The notes beneath the pieces were generated by a model, which saw nothing but the letters and a program-made list of their open reading frames with translations, made no database searches and was not told the origin of the DNA. The translations under genes were made by a program, and so were the position numbers. Positions 37,401 through 49,400 of a stretch of DNA of 64,000 bases are shown here, one piece after another. Origin of the DNA: Lineus longissimus (taxonomy: Eukaryota > Nemertea > Pilidiophora > Heteronemertea > Lineidae); assembly GCF_910592395.1 (NCBI RefSeq), contig NC_088322.1, positions 7,685,431 through 7,749,430 on the forward strand, given 5' to 3'. Position 1 is the first letter of the stretch. Each line of letters opens with the position of its first letter.

Positions 37401-40400
37401 CATGCTTGAGACGGAAAGAAAGGCATTGTGGATATTTTGCGTCAATTGGTTTGTGATTGGATATTGTTTGACATGCTTGAGAAGGAAAGGAAGGCATTGC
37501 GGATATTTTGCGTCAATTGGTTTGTGATTGGATATTGTTTGACATGCTTGAGACGGAAAGAAAGGCATTGTGGATATTTTGCACTAATTGGTTTGTGATT
37601 GGACATTGTTTGACATGCTTGAGAAGGAAAGGAAGGCATTGCGGATATTTTGCGTCAATTGGTTTGTGATTGGATATTGTTTGACATGCTTGAGAAGGAA
37701 AGGAAAGCATTGCGGATATTTTGCGTCAATTGGTTTGTGATTGGATATTGTTTGACATGCTTGAGAAGGAAAGGAAGGCATTGCAGATATTTTGCGTCAA
37801 TTGGTTTGTGATTGGACTTTGTTTGACATGCTTGAGACGGAAAGAAAGGCATTGCGGATATTTTGCGTCAATTGGTTTGTGATTGGACTTTGTTTGACAT
37901 GCTTGAGAAGGAAAGAAAGGCATTGCGGATATTTTGCGTCAATTGGTTTGTGATTGGATATTGTTTGAGATGCCTTGGAAGAAAGGAAAGGCACCGTGAA
38001 GATTTTGCGTAACTTATTTGTGAGTGGACATTGTTTGACATGCTCTAGAAGGAAAGAAACCCATTGCAGATATTTGCATAATTGGTTTGTGATTAGAGAT
38101 TGTTTGACATGCTTGAGAAGGAAAGAAAGGCATTGCGGATATTTTGCGTAATTTGGTTTGTGATTGGACATTGTTTGACATGCTTGAGAAGGAAAGGAAG
38201 GCATTGCAGATATTTTGCGTCAATTGGTTTGTGATTGGATATTGTTTGACATGCTTGAGAAGGAAAGGAAGGCATTGCAGATATTTTGCGTCAATTGGTT
38301 TGTGATTGGATATTGTTTGACATGCTTGAGAAAACTGCCTTTGTCTCTTCCACTGTATCAGTTTTTTGTTGTCTTGAAGTGAAAGGAAAAATCATTCGGC
38401 AGATAAAGGCTTGGCAGTTAAATTAGTTGATTTCGCGTAAAACGTTGTCACTCTTGTAGATTCTTTCTGTCTCCATAGTGCTACCTGATTTCGTCTGATT
38501 TAGTGTGTTACTTGATCTTTGCCATAGCAATTTGCAGATGCCAGCATTTGATTGGAGATGAGAAGGGATCACTTTGTGCATTTTCCCTATTTGTCAGAAG
38601 ATCTTGGTAAATACTCCAAGGTTAATACTCATCACAGCAGCCTTGTTCAAAAGAATCAGTCGGCTTACTAGTTTGTTGGGGCATCTCATTCTCTATTCAA
38701 ACATATGTCACTCTGATTTGCCCAAAGTCAAGAGTGATGATGTGTCATCGAACCCACATTGTTTGGTTATGACTCTTTTGCCTTGCCTCCGAATTATTGG
38801 TGCCTCTTTCAGTTCTATCGAATCTGTAACTTTCACACTTGCCAACTTGGTTCTTCTGCCACAGATTATGTCCTTAATAGCATATTCTGATCTATGAGAT
38901 GCCAGGGACTAACATCACTGAGGAAAATCCCCCACTACGTAGCTGACCAAAGGAACATGTTGAGACTAGTTCTGCTTCAGCTGTGCAGTGGTGACTTACA
39001 ATGTCCACTCTCTCCATGATTCACGGTGATACAACCTGGTTTCAATTTCTGCTTTCAATTCAAAGCTTGCCCTTTGCTAAGTTGGTTCTTTGGCCTCAAA
39101 ATGGCGCTATCCACCATATGACCAGGTTTCCATTTATGCCGTGAATTTGAAGATTTACACAATGTACCTTTGCTGTTTTAGTTCTTTGCCTCCGATTAAC
39201 TCTGTCCGCCATATGATCAGGATTTCAGTTTCTGCCTTGAATTTGATGCTTCCCCTTAGCAACTTGCTTCACTGACCCCAGATTGGCTCTACCAGCCAGC
39301 ATTCCCGATCAGTTAATAAAAGAGGCCTCGGGGACTCACAAGAACGAAGCAGCCATGAGTAGCCAACCAAGGTAACATGGTCTGGTAATCAAATTATGGT
39401 CTCGGAATACAAAATTGATGTATTTGGTTTCCCGGAATCATCAGAGATGGTGGCGTACCTGACAAAGTGGGCCTGTGGGACTCGGATAGTAATTGATTGA
39501 GATGAAGTCTACTTCTTGGCAACTGATGATTCTGGGTGGCCATTTTTGAATTGGAGTGGTTAGACATAAATTACGTATTCTTCTTCCTCTTCTTCTTTGC
39601 ATCTTTGTTGATGATGTAGTTGTCCTTTTGAGCTGTTGTTTGCCTCCACATCTGGTTGCGTAGGCGAGGTCCCTCAGGACCAATCTCCTCCCTGTCAGTC
39701 ACCAATCTTGGACATTTTCCCAGGATGTACTCCACAATTGCCAGTTCCTTGTCGCATGGCAGATAGTGCTCTCTTGGTCTTTGGCCTTCTAAAACTCGTT
39801 CTTGCTCTGTACATCTACATGTATGTAGGCAATCGCAAGTGTCATTGCATTCTATAGGACAGAGCCAATAGGCCCTGTGATCCAACTTTGGTCGTTGATT
39901 CTTTTGGTCTGAATCAATATGGGTACATTTATCAACAACAGTTTATTTGATACTTTCCTTAAAGGCCTAAGCTGTTCATCAAAAAGTTTGAATTTGTAAT
40001 TGAATATTAAAATGTCCAATTGCGGAAATACGTACTTAATATAAATTTCAACATTGCCGTTGTGTAGACTGATATACTAATACTATGAATACCAAGTTTA
40101 AACAAATTTCATCATTGCCGTTGTGTAGACTGATATACAAATACTTACGAATGGCGTACCCCTTTAAGCACATGACCATATGGATGTGTGGGGTTATAGG
40201 CAAGTTGATTACTCCTTCTTAAAAACTGTTGCTACCACTAAAAGCTGGGGGCTGGGGCTAGGCTGAGAATATAACTAGTTAAAGCTGACCAATGCATGGT
40301 TTCAATTGGCTGACCTGCCTCCTACATGCCCTTTATCACTAACATTATTGCAGCTCGAAATCTTGGATAGTCTACAGCTAGTTGACTGTATCTCATCTTG

Positions 40401-43400
40401 ATACAGTGGGCTGATATAGATTTTCAATTTTGCAGGTTATGAACTTTCCTCTCCAAGTTGCATCTAGTGGTCATGTTCACAATGGCGGTGTTATATTACC
40501 CAGTTCCCGATAGGAGCATGTCTCCTTGTAGAACATATGTGTGTAGTTTGTATCTCGACCCAAGGTGAACCTCCTTCATAAAGTATGTACAGTACAACGC
40601 TCTGAGGGTGTATCAAATTTGGTATGATATCGCCCTTTCAGGTTTTCTCGCGATGGAGGTCGGATTGACTCTGATTTTGGTATGATATCGCCCTTTCAGG
40701 TTTTCTCGCAATGGAGGTCGGATTGACTCTGATTTTGGTATGATATCGCCCTTTCAGGTTTTCTCGCGATGGAGGTCGGATTGACTCTGATTTTGGTATG
40801 ATATCACCCTTTCAGGTTTTCTCGCAATGGAGGTCGGATCGACTCTGATTTGATTTGGTTTGGTGTTAGCCTACATATCTCGTGAAGATTTGAATTGCGA
40901 TTCGCTGGTCCCTTGTGATTGTGGATGTGAATCTTCTTTGGCAATGGTCTCAGGCATGTGTGCTGTTGGGGTCTTGTCTCTACAGGGATTCGACTTCATA
41001 AAGATCAAGTGAGAATATTCTCTTCAGCGTAATGACAAAAAACGGCTGTGACATCATGTGCAATTTACTCCTCGTCTCCGATTCAGTGCTCTAGGATCGA
41101 ACTCCAATTAAAATTATCCGCCCTGAGGGGGCCAAATATACTTCATCTTTTAAACGTCTTTTCTGCTGGATCTTGGGGCAGCCATATTGTCATATTAAGA
41201 GGATACCTCTATCTCATCAGATAACAATTCCCCTTTCATTTAGCAATCTAAGTTTGAATTGAAGTGGCACTTAGAAAATGCTTTGAGTGGGACTTCACAC
41301 TTTGAATCTAAAAGTCCCGACTGATTCAGACATGTCTTGCTCCTTTAAAATCTTTAAACGGATTTTGTTCACGTTCAAAGGATAGCTATCCCATTTTTTT
41401 GACAATTCGTTTTTCAGTTAAAAGGTTACACCTTTGTTCAGCCCGATGTTGTTTACATCAAATGTGACTCGAATTCTTCGACCATAAATGTGCTGATGTA
41501 CTCTTATCATCTAGGTATCTTGCAACTCCCAATGCTTGGTACATGTACAGTGGAACTTCCCATAGTGACACCTCTCTATTCAAGGACACCTTCTCTATGA
41601 ACACTATTTTTGGACCCAAATTCGTTATTTGACCTCTTTAATCAGGATATCTCTCTATAAAGGACAGCACTTGTTAGTTCTGACTGTGTCATTAATAGAG
41701 CCGAGTCTCAACTGTACTTGGATGTTCCGTTATATTCTGAGGATATCCGTTCCGAGTATTGACGATGTCGACCATCTTTGAGCGTAAATACCGTCCATTC
41801 AGCATGGATATGGGATCATTGCTGTTTGGATGTACAGTCGGATCACAGGATTCTTTAGTATATTCGCCGACTATGAGTAAGTTCTATACTTTTACGAAAT
41901 TACATCCCTTGCTTCAGGTGACAAGGGTAAATTTCTCCACCGTCTTTTTGGGGGGAAAATTTCAAAACGTTACAAAAATAACCCCCTTTTCCAGCCCCCC
42001 CCCCAAAAAAATCCAAAAGTCAAGTTTTACTATTGGTTTTATCAAGTATAGATTAGAGACTATACTTGGTTTTATTGAAGAAATTGTTTTAGTTCCTATC
42101 TTTCCCTGAAGATGGTATGAGTGTTGTTTTAACATTGAATCCTCTGTTGGAAAAGGGTGTTTTGATTCACGAAGATCTAAATGGTTCAGCCATGAAAGTG
42201 TTAATTGAACAATTTCAATTTCAATTTAGAATTAAAGTTTTGAATGGCCTTTTAAACAAATTTATTTCAGGTTTTGCTCTTAATTGCCTCCTTCCACTTT
42301 CCAGGTGATTATATCATGTTGTCATCACTTCTCAGCGACTTTCAACTTCGAGTGATATCTCCCTGAACGCTATAAAGTGCATTTAGAAGCAGATTTCAAA
42401 GCGTTTATATCTAGGAGGCGCTGTTTTGATATTTAATTGCATAGTTTGATGATTTTGTCTTTTTATTTTTGCAGCATTTTCTAAGGAGGATACGATACAC
42501 GAGAATGAGAACGAGGTAAGATGATTGTCCACGTAGAGTCAACTCGTCTTCTTGAGATATGATAAAAAAGGTCAAACCGTCTCGTGCGTGTTTAGTGTCA
42601 TAAACCGCCAATGGTTGGCACTGATTTCACTTGTTCATGTCTAGATTTAAACATGATGTCTGGATTTAAACAGGACTAGAAAAAGGTTTTGTCCGCAATT
42701 GATTAGATGTTACATTAAAGTGACTGAGAATGGAGTTGTTTGCTCTGATGCAGCGCTCACGCTGAAGTCAACTTTCAAATGTTTTCCAATGAGCGCTGTC
42801 GCAGGGTAATGATTTGGTGAAACCGCTCTTAAAATCGAGGCGCCACACTAGGCCTGCGCATTCAATTCAATTTGAAAAGTGCCACACTTGTTGCGTAATA
42901 TATGGCAGCACGCCACCAATAATGGACAATGTTCCCTCTAGCGACAAAGATACCGGACCCTAGCTCCCAATATAGTTTATGTCTGTCATCCAGTCTTTTA
43001 AAACAGGAAAGCTCCAATTAACAGGAAAGCTCTAACTAAAAGTAGACCTTTCCTGTCCAAGCTTGACTCCTTGGGGAGTATACTGTCCTGCTGCCTCACA
43101 GCCCAAGAACTCAACATTCATATCTAACTTTGCTAGCGAGGTACCCATTCACTCCTGGGTGGAGAGAAGCAAACTGGATTGAAGTGCCTTGCTCAAGGTC
43201 TCAGCGTTGATCCCTCTGTGTGTCAAACCCACAACCTCTGGATTTTAAGCCCGGTGCTCTAACTATGCTAACTAACTACATGTACTGCCACTGATCTTAC
43301 TGTAGGGTTAACATCACTTCTATAAAGATAGTTTCTCTGCGTAGTCCGAATCGACTTCTGCTACGAGCGTTAAATGACTCACACAAATCGAAGGTGTGAA

Positions 43401-46400
43401 ATCGTTTTCTTGTGCTCTCTTCACTAATCCTAACGCATTTTCCTGACAGGACTGTAGATATTTTTGAAGGAAAACTGTAACAATTTATATGAACCAATCG
43501 AAGGCTGTAACAAAGATGTTTTGGTCAGCTTCCCAGCCCAGGCCACTCTAGAGGATGCCAAATACATGTGAAAAAAAGTCAGGCGCAGACCAAAGCACCA
43601 GACTCACGCATCCCCCTATATCATGAAAAGTCTTTGAAATTGACCATGAAATTCCGAAACACCAGGTGGCACCCAAAAGACAGTCAACTTCCTTTTCCGA
43701 CTCCTGGATCCGCCCTGTCCTTGATGAAACACCCACAAGCCCATCTTCAACATGGAAACAGTGACAACTCAGTTTAGATATGAACCAATAGATGGCTGTA
43801 CTGAAGACTGTAGTCAGCCTACTTGGTCACAAAATGAAATAGCAATAGCTCAGCTGAATGATAGTTATGAGGAGGCCAGTCAGATGTTCCTACCATGACC
43901 CCTGCTTAAGCCTGACATATCACTGAGCCAATTACTGACTAACAAAAGTGTGGTGCACACCTTGTGATAAAATCACGTACCATTTACCAGCCAGGTGGAT
44001 GACATCATGTCTGTTTCCAAGATGTTGCAGGAAGAATGCTTGGTGACCTCGGGGAAAATAGGATGAGGAACAAGGCAAGTTCTTCTCCTCCGCTTTTCCT
44101 ATAGAGAAAGGCAGTTGAACAGTCGATGCACAATATGTACTAGGATGCATAGGCAGGGTTCTAAGCTGGGTTATAATCCTCCGGTTGGCCCATTGTACCC
44201 TCCAGTTCACCTGGTAAGGACAAATGTCAGACTCCCACCCACACAAACTCCTTCATCGCCACTTACTGGTGCTGCCGCCTACGAACCAATGAATGAACTA
44301 AATCATTTAATTTCCTTCCCGGCATCTGTGCAGGAAGTTGCCGTCATCGTCACGACAACTGTTAGAATTGGGACGTTGCCATCAGAAACAAAGGTCGGGT
44401 AGTACATCGTCATGGCAACCTGAGAAAAAAACATCCAAGCGTAAAAGTTTTGCGGTCCGTCTGGCTTGTAAAATGGGTTGCATTAGGCGATTATTTTGTG
44501 CTTAAAATACTCTTGAGGCTGACGTGTTTTGAGTGGTCTTGTATTAGCCTTGTAGGAATTGCCATATTTTACCGCCTTATGCTGTTAACCCTCTGTTTCT
44601 AGAATGTAAATTGTGGATTGGTTTGTGACTGGGGCAAATTTAAAGGTCATGCAAAACAATACCATTGGGTGGCGTGTGATGATGTTGACGATTGCTGATT
44701 AGTCAAAAGAAGAGAGGATTTGCTCTCATAAAATAATCGAAATCCTGTCTACCTCGTTGCCAATCAGCACACTTCCTGCATCTTAAATTCACTCTTTCAA
44801 TTTTGGCGTCAAGACAAGGAGCGCACATTGGCCTTGGGCACGCGTCTGCCTCATTTTAGAAAATCGTTTGAAATTGACGATAGATTTATGGGAATTCATG
44901 TAAATACACAAGTTCATTCTAATTACTAATTCCTGCCAAACTACATGTGTTACTAATAATAATAATAATAAAAATTTATATAGCGCCGCTTAAAAATAAA
45001 TTGTCAGCGGCGCTTTACAGAGATAAAACCATTTTGTACATGCATAAAAAGGAGAGATAAAACAATTACCCAAAAGCTTCAATAAAAAGGTGAGTCTTGA
45101 GTGATCTTTAAAAAAAATTTAAATAATCGATGGCTCCTCTCCTCTGCTAATGGTGTGATAATCGCTGGTCATTAACACCTCACTTCCTACTTACGATGTC
45201 TCTGTCCAACTGCAAGGCCAGATTTAACAGCCCCATCGGCAATAAAGATCGTATGAAGCACCTGGACCTTTCTCAAATGATCAATTTAAAATTTTAAGGA
45301 GCGGAAACATCAGGCTTTCACATTTGAAAATTGTCAGAGAGCTGTGTCCTGAGTTGACTTTGGTAAATTCTCTCCAAGATGTAGTTTGAGTGTGATCATT
45401 CCTCAGGTAAATGCCTGTGTCAAAATTAGAACTCAATCTGTTATCTGTCAGAATGCCAGTGTGACTATTCTCCGTTAGTGAGGTTAATCACTTAATTGGA
45501 AGAAGAAGAAGGAGAAGAAAAGGCAGAAGAGGAATGAATAAGTAGAATGATTACACTTTTGAGTGGGTGGTTATTGGATACATCCAAAAACATGCCTAAA
45601 AATTCTCCTAAGCATTTCACTTTTTGATGCATCTTTTCAAACCCTGGCCCCTGAAACTGTCTATTAGTAAAATTAATGTTGTTTATGTTTCATTATTGAA
45701 TTTCTAAAACTTCAGTAATATATGCCAAGTAGAGCACAATAAGAGCAGGGAGACTATAAATGACACCATTTACTCAAATATTATCAAAAATGTATAAGGA
45801 CATGGTTTGAAACAGAAAATCTATTGCCTGCCATTAGTCTTTAATCTTGAATCAATGTGGCGAGAGTTTGCCAGAAATTAGGCATCTCTATCAGGACCAC
45901 TTAGCCGAGCATTATGAGGCAATCACATGGCTTCTGTCAGTATGATAAACCCAGAGGCAATGTGGTGATTGCTTGCAAGTTAACTGTTTCAGTCGTACAG
46001 TACCAATCACAATTGACATACTTCATTCGCGTATCACCTACATGTACCTTTCCTGCAATACATGCTGCGAGATATCGTGTGATATCGTTTGCACTCACTG
46101 CATTGTTCTAGAGACCAGTATGGTCAATTTCCAACAAAGCAGGCAGCCTACACGTGATATGGGCATATGCTACGTGGAAGGCATGTCAGTTGTGACCTGT
46201 ACTGTATGTGACCACAGTAAGATGTCATTCCACTTCTGCAAAGAAAACTTCTTGGGAATACATTTTACTTGAAACTAGTATAATCCATTTTACTCCAAAC
46301 TATAACCAAAGCAGATTCTTCACCCCTTGTTGTAGGGCGATACTGTATGGAGCCTGAGAGGATCGTCCCTGAGGAGACGTCTTTTATCACTCTCAAATAT

Positions 46401-49400
46401 CCCATGCAAATATATGCGTTATCAAAACACTGATTTGGTTTCTGTCATTAATTTTTGAGTGGTTACTATGTAAACATGACAGATACCGGAGGACATTACT
46501 CCTTATGGTATCTGGAGGACAGTAGTGAGTGGGTCATATGTGTACTGCAGATACAAAGGTAAGGTAAGGTGGTACAGTTATAACCACTTTGTGCATTTTA
46601 ATGTACAAAGTGGTTGAAATTGAAAGCATGTACTGTCAGCTGTTTTCGACATGAAAGGGGCTATGGTTGTACCAATTTACCTTGCATTTCTCTGCATTTA
46701 ATGGTTTCTTGAGGTACATAGGGAGTGTGGTGGCCAAGTGAGTGCAGGACTTCTGATAGAGTGGTTGTGGGTTCGAATCCTGTTCGAGGCACTTTGGTCT
46801 TTCCACATGAGAGTTCAGTGGTTAAGCGTATGCTTTTGGTTGCTGCTCTTTAACATCCCTGGAGCACTCTAGGACGCTGCAAGCACTTTGACCAGTTTTG
46901 ACATGGAAAAGTGCTATAGAAATGAAGAACTTTCACTTTACCCTCAAATGGATACATTGTACTTGGAACCAGAAAGTGTGAATCAACAATCTATTGGTCT
47001 TTTCAGTATTTCTATGTAAATATATGTAAATATATGTAAACATATGTAAATATATGTATCGATACGTATTATCAATTCATATGCATTGGGGTTACATCAG
47101 GATGGTGTATCGATTAGGAAATGTGTGGCAGGAGTGTGCTACATGTACATGTATAATCGATATTCATCAGGTTTATGACAAGATCCTGTATCGATTATGG
47201 CTGTCTGGAGTGTGGTACTTTAGTTGACACACTCGATTGGACAGACTGAGTTACTTGTGCTAGATTGAGTGTACGGTGAGAGTCAAAAGTTATGTACTCT
47301 AGTTTCACCAATCTAAGACCCGCTTTTCGAGATCTAAGAAGTAGGAAATATTATGCACATTGGCGACGAATGCCATTCAAAGTCAACCTCCAAATGCATC
47401 CTCAGGAACAAAATTGTGTATGCCTGTACTTTCTTCACTGACACTGGTTATTCCTACTTTCAGAGCGACGAATTCCCTACAACTAATGGTCACCCGCCAA
47501 AAGACGACAGCTTCGTATTCTACGACACCAATGGCCTCCATGATGGCAATCGACAAATTCAAGGACGGAGTCAAGGCGAGGGCCTCGACAGATTAGAAGG
47601 TGCTGCCTGTGAGTATGCGAGGGAGATATGTACTCTAGTATCACCCATCTAAGACAGGTTGTTGAGATTCGGTTTGACCCTCAGCCCTAATCCCATAAAA
47701 CACTTACAACGTGTAAGGTAAAGTGGTACAATTATAGCCCCTACAGTAGAAACAACTGTATAATTGTACAGGGGCCATAATTGTACCACCTGACCTTATG
47801 CTACAACACGTTGCGAAACAACTTGATATTTGTGCACAATCCCTAAGAGCTCAGAAAAGATAATTGATAAGGTATCTCTATTAAGGAGACCTTTGGGACT
47901 GACTGCTGTCCTTATTGCGGGGTGTCCTGATTAGAGAGGTAAAATTGATTGGTGACCACCAATTTGGGACCGAAACTACTGTCCTTAGTAGAGAGGTGTC
48001 TGCTTAGGGAGGTTCCACTTCAGTTGAGGAACTTTCACTGACGGTTTTTTGTTTGCGTTTAATGTGTCTCATGGATTTTTTCTTTTGCAGGTCTTGCCAG
48101 TCAGTTAAAGAAACACACGCCAGTCAAGAGACACTACTCAACTGGGGACATGCTCTTGGCAAATATCGACTTCGAAACTGGCGTAGGGACGATACCGCAA
48201 CCGGATATACCGCGGCGACCGAAATCGGAGGGATGTTACGAGCGGTTTTCACCAAAACGAACGTTGAGTTTTGGGGTGAGTAAGATCGTATTTGTGGAAT
48301 TGTCATATGAAGAGTTTCATAGTAAAACGTGATTTCATGTCATAAATTCAGTTCAAAATGGAGTTGGCCACACCATGGTGTTGCTCATATAATGACTGGC
48401 CTGTCCTCCAAATTCCAGAACATTCAGTTTAACAGTAAAACTTCTATGATGAAATATTTCCATGCCTTTCCAGTTAAATTCCAAACTTTGCAGCCATTTT
48501 TAGCTCACGTGGATGAGAATATGTCATCACGTCTTGTCCGTTATCCATCATATGTCGTCGTTGTCGTCCGTCAACAATGAATTTGCTCGACATTCAGTCT
48601 CGAAAATTGTAACTTGGTTTGTGGATGTCTTGTATGGCATTTCAAAAATTCACAAAAAATCCTCAAAAATTGTCAAAGTTAAAATATCACTGCTACAATG
48701 TATATCACTGAACAAGTACTTAAGACTAGGACAGTACGCATGAACCCATGTTTTTATCATACAAATTGGCATAACATGTCTCACTCACACATGAGGAGAA
48801 ATTGGACATTCTCCAATAAGCTCCCTGCTGATTATTCACTGCTGTCTGGACATGACCCATGGACCAATGTAACATTGATTTTAAAAAAAAAACAGAAACG
48901 ATAACGTCTGGTGTGTGGCATTTAGTGATTGAGGATGGGGCAATTACTCATGAATGGCGTTACGAGAGGTACAAGTATCTTGACGTCTGGTCCGTCTTTA
49001 GTTATGTAATAAATGTTTTTATGCCCCACACACCAGGAGGAGGGGTCATGTCGATAGACAGAATGGTTGAGTTCCCCAGCTTTAGTAACAAAAAGCTCAA
49101 CAGTTGGTTCATATGATTTGCCCAACTCTAAAAGTCAGCGTTAGCTCACATGGTCAACGGATGAGAATATGTATCATGTCATGTCCGTTATCCGTCATCC
49201 GTCGTCATTGGCATCTGCGTTGTTGTCATTGTCGTTCACCAATTCTTTGATGGCCCAATAGAAATTCTAATGAATGCCATCATATAGAATCAATGATGGG
49301 CCCATACGACTGTAGATCCATGATAGAATCATCGATGATAAATCCCTCGTCATAGATTCATCGATGGAGACTTTTGCCAACAGCATTAATAAAAACATGT

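Larger units (their letters stand above)
14641..42474 (+). other. cdk14: cdk14 intron 2 (about 27.8 kb)
   Basis: The largest intron in the window. It holds most of the tandem arrays and MITEs described below. I found no embedded gene. The intervals 17090-19055, 19234-20600, 21936-23430, 29420-31965, 32160-35240 and 40853-41547 are AT-rich DNA without recognisable coding signals. Open stretches there are short and lack codon or family signatures. Confidence 0.75.
42516..47463 (+). other. cdk14: cdk14 intron 3 (4.9 kb)
   Basis: Contains two SINEs, a LINE end and one MITE, listed separately. 45140-46560 shows no feature. The interval 43465-44400 contains three similar unrecognised open segments. 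The acceptor tract at the 3' end is attcctactttcag. Confidence 0.7.

Noticed and set aside
36104-38275. Many overlapping 65-136 residue minus-strand ORFs
   Set aside because: Offset by exactly 71 bases from each other; a product of the 71-bp minisatellite.
36390-38330. CRISPR-like array
   Set aside because: Repeat units are contiguous with no unique spacers of constant length, the context is a eukaryotic intron, and no cas genes are present.
39571-39885. 104-residue minus-strand ORF with Cys-rich start and KKKRKKN end
   Set aside because: The C-terminal lysines come from a TTCTTC microsatellite-like tract. No family match was recognised and no splice context supports it.
47360-47596. Alternative frame of exon 4 (78-residue ORF ending KARASTD)
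   Set aside because: It stops just before the donor and cannot join exon 5 in frame.
14569-48275. Splicing exon 2 directly to exon 5
   Set aside because: It is phase-compatible and could be an isoform. However, exons 3 and 4 have good splice sites, matching phases, and exon 3 aligns with CDK14, so the full chain is preferred.
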